Counted from the stretch's first letter, positions 1 to 9,163 are shown. The stretch is 38,480 bases of DNA from Candidatus Doudnabacteria bacterium (GCA_020850635.1 JADZEH010000017.1:1-38480); one strand, 5' to 3'. A program made the numbers and translations. Notes: generated from the sequence alone by a model not told the origin.

Positions 1-116
1 CAGCCTACCACAAACGCATGCGTTTGTGTCCGGGATACCATTCACCCCCAGACAGGCGGAAACAAAAAAAACGACCATTGCTCTTGCAACGGCCGCCAGT
101 CTGGGGTTCCCTGGTA
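1..116. other. Non-coding edge with two palindromes
   Basis: I see no convincing gene here. There is a perfect 20-nt palindrome at 9-28, centred on GCATGC. A long-armed inverted repeat pairs 46-59 (CCCCAGACAGGCGG) with 93-106 (CCGCCAGTCTGGGG) around a single mismatch. Neither has a clear T-tract, so neither is a standard terminator. They may belong to a unit that continues left of the window. Confidence 0.5.
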
Positions 117-167
117 AAGAAAAAGAGCGCGAGCGGAACTGCAACGTATGCAGTTCTCGCTCGCGCT
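117..167 (-). terminator. Strong intrinsic terminator of the 234-476 gene
   Basis: An 18-bp stem pairs 126-143 with 149-167 (one bulged T) around a 5-nt loop. An A-rich tract at 117-124 reads as a T-tract on the minus strand. It lies 67 nt past the stop of the minus-strand gene ending at 234. Confidence 0.85.
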
Positions 168-233
168 GTGTGCGACTTGTAAACGTATGGTTTGATGACC
201 ATATGTCGATCGTGTCAGAGTTGAGTCGACGAG

Positions 234-476
234 CTAGTCGTCAATCCAAAACCTGACCTTGAAGTCCCCTCCCGCCGGAGTGTCCGGGTTGAGTGTGTCC
301 TCATGATCAGAGTCGTGATCCGGATCGAGATCGAGCCTCTCTGATGGCTCAACTTCGCAAGAGGAATCAACCTCTCCTCCGTTGGCGGTGTGCTCCATCT
401 GAACCCTCCTGGCAGAGAGACCGCTCCTGCTCGGACCTAATCCGTGTCTCTCAATTGTACCGTCAGGCATCGACAT
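234..476 (-). CDS. Orphan acidic hypothetical protein, 80 aa
   Basis: I do not recognise this protein. It is hydrophilic with an Asp/Glu-rich middle and has no signal peptide or membrane segment, so it is probably a soluble cytoplasmic protein. The ATG at 476 is preceded on the minus strand by GGAGGG with a 6-nt spacer, which fixes the start. A strong hairpin terminator follows. The 545-901 gene lies 68 nt upstream in the same direction and may be co-transcribed, since the gap holds only a GCTGAC/GTCAGC stem and no clear promoter. Codon use leans GC-rich compared with uvrA next door. It is one of the orphan units that recur through the window. Confidence 0.6.
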   Translation of the reverse strand: MSMPDGTIERHGLGPSRSGLSARRVQMEHTANGGEVDSSCEVEPSERLDLDPDHDSDHEDTLNPDTPAGGDFKVRFWIDD

Positions 477-544
477 GTTCGACCCTCCATCTCACTGCAT
501 TATTGCCATGCTGACAATCAACGATCGTCAGCCTAACCGACGAA

Positions 545-901
545 CTAGTCCATCCAGTACTCCATGCCGATATCTGCGATGCCCGAATCATTGTTCTTGG
601 ACTTCGGTTCGAGCGGCGTCGTCGCTCTGCTCGGAGAAACGGCCGGCGCTTGATTGACGAGAGCGTCGATCTCTTCCCGATGCTTCTGCCCGCAATCTGC
701 GACACTGTCGCAGTCATCGAACAGACCCCTCTTGAGCTCAGGCTTCTCCTCCAGGTCACCGGAAGTCGAACCGCCAGCTTTGACATTTCTCTCATCGTCA
801 GGGATCATCCCCTTCGCTTCCGCGAAGATCTTGGGGACGGCTTTGCCTCCGACCATGACCAGTTCTACCCTGTTTCCCTGTTTCTCACTTCCTGTGTGCA
901 T
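545..901 (-). CDS. Orphan hydrophilic hypothetical protein, 118 aa
   Basis: I do not recognise this protein. It is charged and low in hydrophobic stretches, with a Ser/Pro/Lys-rich tail that is probably disordered. The open frame extends to 985, but I choose the ATG at 901. That ATG has GGAGG 7 nt upstream, and the only good promoter (TTGACT at 999-1004, TAATGT at 976-981, spacer 17) would start transcription near 970, inside the longer frame. The apparent hydrophobic N-terminus of the longer version is therefore likely an artefact of reading through the leader. Codon use leans GC-rich. It probably heads a two-gene unit with the 234-476 gene. Confidence 0.55.
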   Translation of the reverse strand: MHTGSEKQGNRVELVMVGGKAVPKIFAEAKGMIPDDERNVKAGGSTSGDLEEKPELKRGLFDDCDSVADCGQKHREEIDALVNQAPAVSPSRATTPLEPKSKNNDSGIADIGMEYWMD

Positions 902-975
902 ATCCACTCCTCCACATTGAAACGCCTGTACGTGCCAAGCCTCTACAAGCACTTGGCCTATCAAAGCAATTACAA

Positions 976-1004
976 ACATTACCACAATTCATGACTCCAG
1001 TCAA
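976..1004 (-). promoter_or_regulatory. Sigma70-type promoter of the 545-901 gene
   Basis: On the minus strand TTGACT (999-1004) is separated by 17 nt from TAATGT (976-981). It lies immediately after the terminator of the preceding gene. Its position rules out the longer reading of the downstream gene. Confidence 0.6.
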
Positions 1005-1005
1005 T

Positions 1006-1041
1006 AAAAAAGGAGAGCTACACCAAGATGCAGCTCTCTCC
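1006..1041 (-). terminator. Terminator of the 1087-1377 gene
   Basis: GAGAGCT (1013-1019) pairs with AGCTCTC (1032-1038), and a G-T pair extends the stem. A run of six A at 1006-1011 gives the T-tract on the minus strand. Confidence 0.75.
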
Positions 1042-1086
1042 AACAATGCCATAAGCGAAGCCTCTTACTAGTTCAAAATCGCAAAT

Positions 1087-1377
1087 CTAATATAAATCTT
1101 CGCTGTAAAGTTTGTTACCCCTATATCCCCCTGGGGCAACCGATGCTATTCCAGCATTCAGCTGAAGCTGTAGTCCCTCAACTCGATCCACAAATCGCAT
1201 GTTTGTGGTTATAAATCCCTGCTCTTTCTTAAGCTTCATATACTCTTCCCAAGTATACTTAGTAAGCAGCTTTGCACTCATCCACAAAATGATTTCGTCA
1301 TGACGACGACCAATGAAAACTTCGTGGCCAACTCGAATTGCAGCACGCAAGCAAGTTTCCAACTTTTCTACTTGCAT
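1087..1377 (-). CDS. Hypothetical protein, 96 aa
   Basis: I do not recognise this protein. It is a mixed charged/hydrophobic soluble protein with a central segment rich in Trp, Tyr and Lys (WMSAKLL, YTWEEYMKLKKEQGF) and a Gly-rich end. The frame is open to 1425, but the ATG at 1377 has GGAGG with a 5-nt spacer on the minus strand, so the shorter form is preferred. A -10-like TATAGTATAA on the minus strand near 1435, with TTGGCA upstream, would start transcription close to 1425, which again disfavours the long form. Base composition is closer to the core genes than to the GC-leaning orphans. It stands alone between its own promoter and terminator. Confidence 0.55.
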   Translation of the reverse strand: MQVEKLETCLRAAIRVGHEVFIGRRHDEIILWMSAKLLTKYTWEEYMKLKKEQGFITTNMRFVDRVEGLQLQLNAGIASVAPGGYRGNKLYSEDLY

Positions 1378-1460
1378 TTTGACCTCCATGAATTTGCGGT
1401 CTTCCCAGTCAAACAAGTTGATCAAGATTTATACTATAGAAAAGCAGTGGTTTGCCAATG

Positions 1461-1486
1461 TAAAAGCCCTCTGTCGAGGGCTTTTA
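1461..1486 (-). terminator. uvrA terminator
   Basis: TAAAAGCCCTC and GAGGGCTTTTA form an 11-bp stem with a 4-nt loop 13 nt after the uvrA stop. The A and T ends make it potentially bidirectional. Confidence 0.85.
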
Positions 1487-1498
1487 ATGGTGCATTTC

Positions 1499-4381
1499 CT
1501 ACTTCAATATTTTCTTAAGATACTGACCGGTGTGACTGGCTTTAATTTTAGAAACCTCTTCTGGCGTACCAGCGGCAACAAGTTTACCACCTTTGTCTCC
1601 ACCTTCAGGCCCAAGATCAATAATCCAGTCCGCGGTTTTGATCATATCAAGGTTGTGTTCAATAACCACAACGGTGTTGCCTTTTTCAACCAACCGATTC
1701 AACACTGCAATCAATCTCTTTACATCTGCAAAATGCAAACCAGTAGTAGGTTCATCTAATATATAGAGCGTACGGCCGGTGGAAGCACGAGAAAGTTCTG
1801 TGGCCAGCTTAATGCGCTGAGCTTCACCACCCGATAAAGTTGTGGCGTTCTGTCCCAGATGCATGTAGCCAAGTCCGACCTCAGACAAAGTCGCTAACTT
1901 TTTGTGAACAGCTGGAATGTGTGTAAAGAAGGCGGCGGCTTCATCCACTGTCATCTCTAACACATCGGAAATAGTTTTGTCTTTGTAGTGAATTTGCAAC
2001 GCTTCACGGTTGTAGCGCTTACCATTACACTCTTCGCAAGTGATATAGACATCTGGCAAGAAGTTCATCTCAACTTTAATCACACCATCACCAGCACATT
2101 TTTCACAACGACCACCTTTAACGTTAAAGCTAAAACGACCAGACTTGTAACCCTTCATCCGAGCTTCTTTGGTATCAGCAAACAAGTCACGGATGAACGT
2201 AAACACACCAGTGTAAGTGGCAGGATTCGAACGAGGAGTCCGACCAATTGGCGACTGGTCAATGTTGATGACTTTGTCGATATGGTCCATGCCAATAATC
2301 TTTTTGTGCTTCCCTGGTTCGTCTTTACTGTTGTAGAAATAGTTAGAAAGAGACTTGGCAAGAATGTCATTAAGCAAAGTTGATTTACCACTACCAGACA
2401 CGCCAGTTAATGCAACCATTTTACCGAGAGGAATATCGACATTCACGTCTTGTAAATTAAATTCTGATGCGCCGAGAATAGAAATTTTCTTGCCATTGCC
2501 TGGGCGGCGCTTCTTTGGTACTTCAATGCTCTCACGACCAGACAAAAATTGCCCGGTAATCGAATTTTTGTCTTTCGCCACTTCAGCCGGCGTACCTTGC
2601 GCAATTAACTCACCACCGTGCTTCCCTGCACCAGGACCAATATCAACAACCCAATCCGATTCCATAATCGTTTCTTCGTCATGCTCAACCACAATAACTG
2701 TGTTCCCTAAATCGCGAAGCTCTTTAAGTGTGCGAAGTAAACGACCGTTGTCGCGTTGGTGTAAACCAATCGACGGTTCGTCTAAAATATACAAGACACC
2801 GGTTAAGCCAGAACCAATTTGCGTAGCCAAACGAATGCGTTGCGCTTCGCCACCACTCAGAGTATCCGCGCCACGGTCCAAAGACAAGTAAGACAGGCCA
2901 ACGTTCAACAAAAATGAGATGCGAGCGCAAATTTCTTTAAGAATCAAACGCGCAATTTGTAAATCTTTAGCGGAAAGGTCTTTAAGCAACCCTTGGAAAA
3001 AATTATCCGCATCTTCGATGCTCATTTGAGAAACATCAACAATACCTTTGTTGCCCACAGTGACCGCTAAAACTTCTGGCTTCAAACGTTTGCCGTGACA
3101 TTCCGGACACTGACGAATACGCATGTAATTTTCAATTTCAGAACGCATGTATTCTGAATCAGTTTCGCGATAGCGACGCTCCAAATTCGGCACAACTCCT
3201 TCGAACACAGTGTTGAATTCATAACTCCCATCACGAGTAGTGCTTTCACCTTTAACGTGAATCTTTTTGTCACCTGTCCCATACAAAATAACGTCTAAAT
3301 ATTTTTTAGGTAAATCTTTAACTGGCGTGTTAGCAGAAAAACCGTAGGCGTCGGCAACGGCTTGGACAATTCGTGAATACCAAGAGAGACGCGAAGTAGT
3401 TTTGCTCCACGGACGAATCGCTCCTTCGGCTAAAGTTAGTCTAGGGTTAGGAATTACCAAATCTGGTTCAATCGTAAGTTTCGTCCCAAGACCTTTACAT
3501 TCCGGACAAGCACCATGAGGGCTGTTAAACGAAAAATCGCGCGGATCGAATTCAGACAACTGCACGTGACCATCGGGACAAGCAAACTTCTGGGACAACA
3601 TCATCTCTTTACCCTTTTTGTCATCAATAACTTGAGCGATAGCTAACTGATCACCAATATCCAAAGCTTTTTCTAAGCTTTCGGAGATGCGTCCACGGTC
3701 TTCGGCACTAATTTGAACACGATCAACAATCACATCAATACTGTGTTTCTTCTGTTTATCTAAGTGTAAGTTTTGGGCTTCCGCCAAATCCATGACTGTA
3801 CCATCAACGCGCACACGAGCGAACCCAGCTTTTTTCACTTGTTCGAAGATCGCTTTGTGCTCCCCTTTTTGATCGCGAATAAACGGGGCCATCAACATAA
3901 CTTTTGTCCCTTCGGGTAAAGTTAATAGCTGGTCTGTCATTGATTGAATCGTCTGACCAGAAATCTTCTTACCACAAACCGGACAATGCGGCACACCAAT
4001 ACGCGCATACAGCAAACGAAGGTAATCGTAAATTTCCGTTACGGTACCGACTGTAGAGCGCGGGTTGTGTGAGGCACTTTTTTGATCGATCGAAATGGCT
4101 GGAGACAACCCTTCAATCTTGTCGACATCGGGTTTATCCATGAGACCAATAAACTGACGAGCATATGCAGACAAAGACTCAACGTAACGACGCTGACCTT
4201 CTGCATATATAGTGTCGAATGCTAAAGAAGACTTTCCACTACCGGAAAGCCCTGTCATAACAATCAGTTTATTACGTGGTAAGTCAACGTCAATGTTTTT
4301 TAAGTTGTGCTGTCGGGCACCACGAATCGTAATTTTGTCTGAATGGATATTTTGAGAGGTTTTTGGGGTTGGTTTCTTCAT
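1499..4381 (-). CDS. uvrA: Excinuclease ABC subunit A (UvrA)
   Basis: UvrA is the damage-sensing ATPase of nucleotide excision repair: UvrA2 locates distorted DNA and loads UvrB, after which UvrC cuts. The 960-aa product is close to the usual ~940. Both ABC modules are complete. Walker [11 protein letters not shown] lies near residue 45 and [10 protein letters not shown] near 665, and both signature motifs LSGGEAQRI are present. The second zinc module is the normal CEKC...CEEC. In the first zinc module the N-terminal CxxC pair of other bacteria is replaced by CPDGH, with CPEC retained, so a His may serve as ligand. The gene is divergent from uvrC. Its start at 4381 lacks an obvious SD. A large base-paired element lies just upstream, and a hairpin terminator follows the stop. 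Confidence 0.97.
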   Translation of the reverse strand: MKKPTPKTSQNIHSDKITIRGARQHNLKNIDVDLPRNKLIVMTGLSGSGKSSLAFDTIYAEGQRRYVESLSAYARQFIGLMDKPDVDKIEGLSPAISIDQKSASHNPRSTVGTVTEIYDYLRLLYARIGVPHCPVCGKKISGQTIQSMTDQLLTLPEGTKVMLMAPFIRDQKGEHKAIFEQVKKAGFARVRVDGTVMDLAEAQNLHLDKQKKHSIDVIVDRVQISAEDRGRISESLEKALDIGDQLAIAQVIDDKKGKEMMLSQKFACPDGHVQLSEFDPRDFSFNSPHGACPECKGLGTKLTIEPDLVIPNPRLTLAEGAIRPWSKTTSRLSWYSRIVQAVADAYGFSANTPVKDLPKKYLDVILYGTGDKKIHVKGESTTRDGSYEFNTVFEGVVPNLERRYRETDSEYMRSEIENYMRIRQCPECHGKRLKPEVLAVTVGNKGIVDVSQMSIEDADNFFQGLLKDLSAKDLQIARLILKEICARISFLLNVGLSYLSLDRGADTLSGGEAQRIRLATQIGSGLTGVLYILDEPSIGLHQRDNGRLLRTLKELRDLGNTVIVVEHDEETIMESDWVVDIGPGAGKHGGELIAQGTPAEVAKDKNSITGQFLSGRESIEVPKKRRPGNGKKISILGASEFNLQDVNVDIPLGKMVALTGVSGSGKSTLLNDILAKSLSNYFYNSKDEPGKHKKIIGMDHIDKVINIDQSPIGRTPRSNPATYTGVFTFIRDLFADTKEARMKGYKSGRFSFNVKGGRCEKCAGDGVIKVEMNFLPDVYITCEECNGKRYNREALQIHYKDKTISDVLEMTVDEAAAFFTHIPAVHKKLATLSEVGLGYMHLGQNATTLSGGEAQRIKLATELSRASTGRTLYILDEPTTGLHFADVKRLIAVLNRLVEKGNTVVVIEHNLDMIKTADWIIDLGPEGGDKGGKLVAAGTPEEVSKIKASHTGQYLKKILK

Positions 4382-4411
4382 GAAAAGTTTAGCTGAATAG
4401 TGTATATAAAC

Positions 4412-4591
4412 TACAAACTATCTGCTTGTTTAAGTACGAGGCATATTTTGAGGATATTGCGAGCCGTAGTAAACCTACGGTAAGCAAAACCGGAAAAATA
4501 TAACGAAGTAATTAAACAAGCCCTTGTGGTTTGCATCAGAGAAAGTGCAGCTTTGCTGCACTGTACTATTGATGCAAACAGATAGTTTGTA
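4412..4591. repeat. Three-way-junction palindromic element upstream of uvrA
   Basis: A 13-bp perfect outer stem pairs 4412-4424 (TACAAACTATCTG) with 4579-4591. It encloses two arms. The first arm is closed by CTTGTTTAA/TTAAACAAG (4425-4433/4512-4520) and contains further nested pairs, including CCGTAG/CTACGG and ATATTTT/AAAATAT. The second arm is closed by TTTGCATCA/TGATGCAAA (4530-4538/4570-4578) and contains AGTGCAGC/GCTGCACT with a TTT loop. The element has no coding capacity. It could be a structured leader or RNA, or a miniature inverted-repeat element; I cannot tell which from one copy. Confidence 0.75.
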
Positions 4592-4654
4592 AAAAGGCGC
4601 GAGCTAGTTTTGAGCCTAGCATGAACGTCAAGACTAGTCAAGGCTCTAGGGCAA

Positions 4655-4697
4655 AGAAAAAAGCCCGCTCGCCGTCACAGGGTGACAGCGAGGGGGC
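4655..4697 (-). terminator. Terminator of the 4738-5028 gene
   Basis: GCCC-GCTCGC-GTCAC (4663-4678) pairs with GTGAC-GCGAG-GGGGC (4682-4697), with short bulges. The A-rich tract at 4655-4662 reads as T's on the minus strand. Confidence 0.8.
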
Positions 4698-4737
4698 AGA
4701 AGGAGAACGAAAGAACACAAAAGGAGCATGGGACAGC

Positions 4738-5028
4738 TCAGCGACCGCTAAACCCACCGTTGCGGTGGGGGGTGGTCATGTTGTCGGCGGCGCTCTCCAC
4801 TCGCCGGGAAGAGATCCCGACAAGATAAATCGTGTAGATGAACACGACGCTCACAACGAGGATGATGCCGATCATCACCGCAGTGCCGATGAAACTTCCG
4901 ATGCTTCTGAGCATCGGCTCATGGTCGTAGTAGAACACTGCGACCGGGTCGAACAAGACGACGGCGACGATCGGCAGAGCGATCGCCAATGCGATGGCGA
5001 AAAAGATCTTTTCCGACTTCTTGACCAT
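4738..5028 (-). CDS. Orphan two-helix membrane protein, 96 aa
   Basis: I do not recognise this protein. Two long hydrophobic segments (about residues 8-29 and 45-68) flank a short loop containing FYYDHEP. The C-terminal ~25 residues are polar. It should be a small inner-membrane protein with both ends on the same side. A GTG in frame at 5037 overlaps the SD, so I place the start at the ATG at 5028, where GGAGG has a 9-nt spacer. A near-consensus promoter lies upstream (TTGACT 5109-5114, 17-nt spacer, TACTGT 5086-5091), and a strong terminator follows. The leader repeats CGCACTGG twice. Codon use is GC-leaning, unlike uvrA and uvrC on either side. Confidence 0.65.
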   Translation of the reverse strand: MVKKSEKIFFAIALAIALPIVAVVLFDPVAVFYYDHEPMLRSIGSFIGTAVMIGIILVVSVVFIYTIYLVGISSRRVESAADNMTTPHRNGGFSGR

Positions 5029-5085
5029 GATTTGCACCCTCCAGTGCGCGGAGCCTTAAGCCCCAGTGCGATTTGAATTAATAAC

Positions 5086-5114
5086 ACAGTACCACAAAAA
5101 CGTAGAATAGTCAA
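5086..5114 (-). promoter_or_regulatory. Promoter of the 4738-5028 gene
   Basis: On the minus strand TTGACT (5109-5114) is followed after exactly 17 nt by TACTGT (5086-5091). The leader is about 55 nt long. Confidence 0.6.
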
Positions 5115-5138
5115 ATATGCTCTTAAATAAGCCTTTTG

Positions 5139-5168
5139 GAAAAGACGTCCGCACCCTATAATACCTAA
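5139..5168 (+). promoter_or_regulatory. uvrC promoter giving a leaderless mRNA
   Basis: TATAAT at 5157-5162 ends 6 nt before the GTG start at 5169, so transcription should begin at or within 1-2 nt of the start codon. TTTTGG lies 17 nt further upstream as a weak -35. No SD is possible. Confidence 0.65.
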
Positions 5169-6989
5169 GTGAAAGAACTTAAAGCCAAACTTACTACCCT
5201 TCCCCAAAAGCCTGGCGTCTACTTGTTTAAAAATAAAGACGGCAAGGTTATTTATGTTGGCAAAGCCAAAAACTTACGCACCAGAGTTGGACAATACTTT
5301 AGCGGTCACGACACCCGCCCCCAACTTCCCTTCCTCATGCAAGATGCAGTTGACCTAGATTTCACCGTAGTTAATTCCGAACTCGAAAGTTTGTTTCTCG
5401 AAAACACGCTGATCAAAGAATATCTACCGCAGTACAACATCATGCTGCGTGATGATAAAAACTACGCATTTATTACCATCGACTACAATTTCCAAATTCC
5501 CAAAATTAGCTACGCTCGTAAAATAGAGAGCGCGACTAAACACATAAAATACTTTGGCCCGTATTCCTCAGCAAAGAAAATAAAACAAACTCTCGACTTC
5601 ATCCGTCGTGTTTTTCCATATTGCAGTAACACCGAAACTGGCAAGCGTCCCTGCTTCTATTATTTTTTACACCGATGCCCGGGAATTTGCGTTGGACAAA
5701 TCACGCTCAAAGAATACGATGAACAATTAGACCGGATTATTTTGTTTCTAAACGGCAAGAGTGAAGAAGTCAAAAAACAACTGAAGGCTACCATGAAACA
5801 ATCGGCGACAAAAAAGCATTTTGAATTGGCCGCTAAACTTCGTGATCAACTTCGCGCTCTAGAAATGCTTGATGAAAAGCAGGTCACAATATTTCCCTCA
5901 AAAGTTAACTGGGATTTCGTCTCAGTTTTAGTTAAAGGACCAACCGCGTGCGCCAACATCTTTCGAATTCGAGAAGGTAAACTTATCGACAAAGAAAACT
6001 TCATCTATGATGCCACGAGTCTTCCCACCAACACCGAGGCAGAAAACTACATCCTCCAAAAATGTGTGGAAGATTACTACAGCGTAGCGAGTGATTATCC
6101 AAAAGAGCTTTACTTGCAAACCGAGATTGAAAACAAATCGATTATTCAAGAACTTTTGAAAACTCGCAGCAAGCATACTGTAAAAATTAGCGTCCCTACA
6201 CGTGGGAAAAAACTAAACCTCATTGAACTTGGTAAAACCAACGCCAGCGAATACTTACGCAAGTGGGAAAACACTCAGGCCACCAACTTAGACAACGTTC
6301 ATGAAGCTTTGCAAAACCTCCAAGATATTTTACAACTCCCTACTCTCCCTCGTCGGATTGAAGGTTATGATATTTCCAACATTCAAGGGACAAATCCAGT
6401 CGGCAGTATGGTGGTTGCTAAAGATGGCCTGGCCGCCAAATCTGAATATCGTAAATTCAAAATCAAAATTAAAGAAACTCCTGATGATTTCGCTATGATG
6501 CGCGAAATGTTAAGCCGCAGACTGTCTCGTCTCGCTGAAACCTTACCCAAAGACAAAGAAAAAGATGCTTGGCCAACCCCCGACCTTATCGTCATCGACG
6601 GCGGTAAGGGTCAATTAGCGGTAGCTGTAAAAGTTCTTGATGAAAAAGGTTTAAACATTCCCGTTGTCGGACTCGCCAAGCGTATTGAAGAAATTTTTAA
6701 ACCTCACGACTCAACCCCAATCATTTTGTCTCACGACAATCCCACGCTTCAGCTCTTACAACGCCTTCGCGACGAAGCTCATCGTTTTGGAATTACTTTT
6801 CATCGCGACCTGCGAAGTAAACAAGCCACCAAGTCTGCACTCGATACTATCTCAGGAATCGGTCCAAAAACAAAAAAACTTTTGAAACAAAAGTTTGGGA
6901 CAGTAGCACAAATTAAACAAGCTTCACTCGAAGAGCTCTCTAAAGTAGTTGGCAAAGCCAAAGCCCGAGACATCAAAAAGAACTTATAG
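5169..6989 (+). CDS. uvrC: Excinuclease ABC subunit C (UvrC)
   Basis: UvrC makes the dual 3' and 5' incisions in nucleotide excision repair after UvrAB loading. The 606-aa protein has the expected order of domains. A GIY-YIG nuclease domain is at about 14-90 (PGVYLFKNKDGKVIYVGKAK). A UVR domain contacting UvrB is near 205-235. The RNase H-like endonuclease domain begins near 395 (EGYDISNIQG, then DLIVIDGGKGQL). The C-terminal helix-hairpin-helix is at about 555-606 (ISGIGPKTKKLL). The start is a GTG placed 6 nt after a TATAAT box, so translation is probably leaderless. It is divergent from uvrA, with an unrelated small membrane gene and a palindromic element between the two. uvrB is not in the window. 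Confidence 0.97.
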   Translation: MKELKAKLTTLPQKPGVYLFKNKDGKVIYVGKAKNLRTRVGQYFSGHDTRPQLPFLMQDAVDLDFTVVNSELESLFLENTLIKEYLPQYNIMLRDDKNYAFITIDYNFQIPKISYARKIESATKHIKYFGPYSSAKKIKQTLDFIRRVFPYCSNTETGKRPCFYYFLHRCPGICVGQITLKEYDEQLDRIILFLNGKSEEVKKQLKATMKQSATKKHFELAAKLRDQLRALEMLDEKQVTIFPSKVNWDFVSVLVKGPTACANIFRIREGKLIDKENFIYDATSLPTNTEAENYILQKCVEDYYSVASDYPKELYLQTEIENKSIIQELLKTRSKHTVKISVPTRGKKLNLIELGKTNASEYLRKWENTQATNLDNVHEALQNLQDILQLPTLPRRIEGYDISNIQGTNPVGSMVVAKDGLAAKSEYRKFKIKIKETPDDFAMMREMLSRRLSRLAETLPKDKEKDAWPTPDLIVIDGGKGQLAVAVKVLDEKGLNIPVVGLAKRIEEIFKPHDSTPIILSHDNPTLQLLQRLRDEAHRFGITFHRDLRSKQATKSALDTISGIGPKTKKLLKQKFGTVAQIKQASLEELSKVVGKAKARDIKKNL

Positions 6990-7015
6990 CCAACCCAACA
7001 AGCCGTAAACCCTCA

Positions 7016-7045
7016 TTGACACGACACGAGTAAAGTTAGTATAAT
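7016..7045 (+). promoter_or_regulatory. secG promoter
   Basis: TTGACA (7016-7021) is followed after 18 nt by TATAAT (7040-7045). This matches the vegetative consensus. The leader is about 18 nt with no SD. Confidence 0.75.
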
Positions 7046-7069
7046 GAGCAAGTCAATTTACACCCAATT

Positions 7070-7300
7070 ATGAACAAACTCCAACTAGCAATTACTTTTG
7101 TAAACATGGCTGTAATGGTCGGCCTTATCATTACGGTTTCATTACAGCGCAAGGGCGCTGGCCTTTCCACGGTTTTCGGTGGTAGTGGCAATATCGCTCA
7201 GACTCGTCGCGGCTTTGAGAAATGGTTGTTCTTCACGACTATCGTTTTAGGCATCCTTTTTGTCGGACTTAGTGTAACTTCATTGCTTCTCAACAAGTAA
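7070..7300 (+). CDS. secG: Preprotein translocase subunit SecG
   Basis: SecG is the small accessory subunit of the SecYEG channel and assists protein export across the cytoplasmic membrane. The 76-aa length is normal. The family pattern is clear: an N-terminal membrane helix (about 5-25), the loop QRKGAGLSTVFGGSG followed by TRRGFEK, and a second helix (about 52-72). It has its own strong promoter but no SD before the ATG. The peptide-binding protein gene starts 18 nt downstream and is probably co-transcribed. Confidence 0.93.
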   Translation: MNKLQLAITFVNMAVMVGLIITVSLQRKGAGLSTVFGGSGNIAQTRRGFEKWLFFTTIVLGILFVGLSVTSLLLNK

Positions 7301-7318
7301 TAAATACAAACTATAACT

Positions 7319-9067
7319 TTGAGTCCTCTCGTCGAAAAAACTGCTGACGAGCTTGCCCGGTTTCGTATTGGGGTGAGCTTAATCCGAAACTTCCGCCTTT
7401 CCTACCTTAGGAAAGTTTTTTCTTTAATAAGCCAAGGAGAAAAAATTGCGTTAATCGCTCTATTACTTATCGTTTTTGTAAGTGGTGTTATTTCTCTACG
7501 CCATGGGTACAACGCCTTAACGGTTCCTGTTGCTGCTTCGGGTGGCACTTACACCGAGGGTATATTAGGACAGCCTCGATACATCAATCCCATATATGCA
7601 ACTTCTGACGCAGATCGTATACTGGCCCAGTTAATTTTTTCTAGTCTATATCACTATGATCAAAACGGTGAACTCGTCCCCGATTTAGCCGAAGGCCAAC
7701 CAACAGTTTCGGAAGACCAAAAAGAATATACTGTAAAACTAAAGCAAAACATTAAATGGCATAACGGAGACATGTTCACGGCTGACGATGTTGTCTTTAC
7801 GATTGCCAGTATCCAAAATACAGAGACTAAAAGCCCCCTTCAAAACCAGTGGCTTAACACTCTTGCCAAAAAAGTTGATGACTACACCTTAACTTTCACT
7901 AACACAGAAATTTCGGGACCATTCATCCATAACCTAACTTTGCCCATTTTGCATCAAGGGGCATGGGCAGGCGTGGCTCCCGTAGATTTCCCTACCAGCG
8001 ACAATAATCTTAAACCAATTGGTACCGGCCCTTACACCCTTACCGAAATCGCTCAACAAACCAACAAGAAAATCTTGAGCATCAGTCTCAGTTCGTTTAA
8101 AGACTATTACGCAGGCCAACCCCATATTGACACAGTCACATTGAGATTCTTAGACTCATATGAACAACTTGTGACCTCTTTCCACAGCGATGAAATTGAT
8201 GGTGCCGGAATCGTTCCTCTAGAAACTAATGCAACTATTAGTGGAAAGAAGAATTCAGCAACAGCTTACATAATCCCCCTTGCTCAGTATCAAGCGGTGT
8301 TCTTTAATCTCAATCATCCTATTCTTTCTGATAAAACTGTACGCAAAGCTTTACTCGCCGCAACGGATCGCGACAAACTTAACCAAGAAATTTTAGAAGG
8401 CCGCGCTCGTTCAATTTACGGCCCATTCATTAATGAACATCTTACATTAAATACCGACTCACAAACAGCAGACATCACTGCCGCGGAAAAACTTCTTGAT
8501 GATGCTGGTTGGAAAAGAGACCCAAGCACCGGCTTTCGCACAAAAAACGATGTGATACTACAATTCGTTATCTCCACAAACGATGCTAGTAGCAACGTTA
8601 AAGCAGCCCAATTTTTGGCCGAATCATGGAAAGCGCTTGGAGTAAACGTAAATGTTGGGAGCATGCAATCCAAAGACTTAACCAGCTCTTTAATCCGTCC
8701 TAGAACTTTTGATGTTTTAGTTTTTGCCCAACAACTCGGCGCCGACCCTGATCCATTCTTGTTTTGGCATTCCAGCCAGGCCAAAGACCCAGGCTTAAAC
8801 ATTACTGGCTTTAACAACACCGAAGCGGATCGCTTAATTTCTCAGGCTCGCACCTCAATTGACGATAAAACTCGTGCTGCACGCTACACCGAATTTACCA
8901 ACTTGCTTCGTGAAGAAGTCCCTGCCATCTTCTTAAACCAAAGTGTCTATTTATACACCGTGGACTCGGCAGTGAAGAATATCAACTTAAATGTGTTGTA
9001 CGATCCAATCTTTCGCTTCAACAATATTCACACGTGGTATATAAACGAAAGTCGAGACTGGAAATAA
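7319..9067 (+). CDS. Membrane-anchored extracellular solute-binding protein family 5 (peptide-binding)
   Basis: This resembles the substrate-binding component of peptide/nickel ABC transporters (family 5, OppA/DppA type). It would bind oligopeptides outside the cell. A basic N-terminal stretch is followed by one membrane helix (about 43-60) and no lipobox, so the protein is tethered by a helix rather than lipid. Family features include a GTYTEGILGQPRYINPIY-like N-terminus, LAEGQPTVSEDQKEYTVKL, WHNGDMFTADDVVFT, and a GTGPYTL segment near 240. No permease or ATPase genes are adjacent. The start is uncertain. TTG at 7319 is used here; a GTG at 7373 is an alternative, and neither has an SD. tRNA-Leu begins 9 nt after its stop. 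Confidence 0.88.
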   Translation: MSPLVEKTADELARFRIGVSLIRNFRLSYLRKVFSLISQGEKIALIALLLIVFVSGVISLRHGYNALTVPVAASGGTYTEGILGQPRYINPIYATSDADRILAQLIFSSLYHYDQNGELVPDLAEGQPTVSEDQKEYTVKLKQNIKWHNGDMFTADDVVFTIASIQNTETKSPLQNQWLNTLAKKVDDYTLTFTNTEISGPFIHNLTLPILHQGAWAGVAPVDFPTSDNNLKPIGTGPYTLTEIAQQTNKKILSISLSSFKDYYAGQPHIDTVTLRFLDSYEQLVTSFHSDEIDGAGIVPLETNATISGKKNSATAYIIPLAQYQAVFFNLNHPILSDKTVRKALLAATDRDKLNQEILEGRARSIYGPFINEHLTLNTDSQTADITAAEKLLDDAGWKRDPSTGFRTKNDVILQFVISTNDASSNVKAAQFLAESWKALGVNVNVGSMQSKDLTSSLIRPRTFDVLVFAQQLGADPDPFLFWHSSQAKDPGLNITGFNNTEADRLISQARTSIDDKTRAARYTEFTNLLREEVPAIFLNQSVYLYTVDSAVKNINLNVLYDPIFRFNNIHTWYINESRDWK

Positions 9068-9076
9068 CCCAAATAT

Positions 9077-9163
9077 GGCCGGGTGGTGAAATTGGCAGAC
9101 ACGTACGCTTCAGGTGCGTATGATCGCAAGATCGTGAGGGTTCGACCCCCTCCTCGGCCACCA
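9077..9163 (+). tRNA. tRNA-Leu (anticodon CAG)
   Basis: The acceptor GGCCGGG (9077-9083) pairs with CTCGGCC, then A73 and an encoded CCA ending at 9163. The anticodon stem is TACGC/GCGTA around the loop TTCAGGT, giving CAG. A long variable arm (GATCGCAAGATC) and a T-loop TTCGACC are present, so this is a class II leucine tRNA. It starts only 9 nt after the stop codon of the solute-binding protein gene, so it is probably cut out of that transcript. Confidence 0.95.

Noticed and set aside
5-256. Open frames on both strands over the first 256 bases.
   Set aside because: They run through palindromes and a terminator, have no SD, and give low-complexity translations unlike real proteins.
902-985. 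Hydrophobic N-terminal extension of the 545 gene that looks like a signal peptide.
   Set aside because: The likely transcription start lies inside it, and a good SD marks the ATG at 901.
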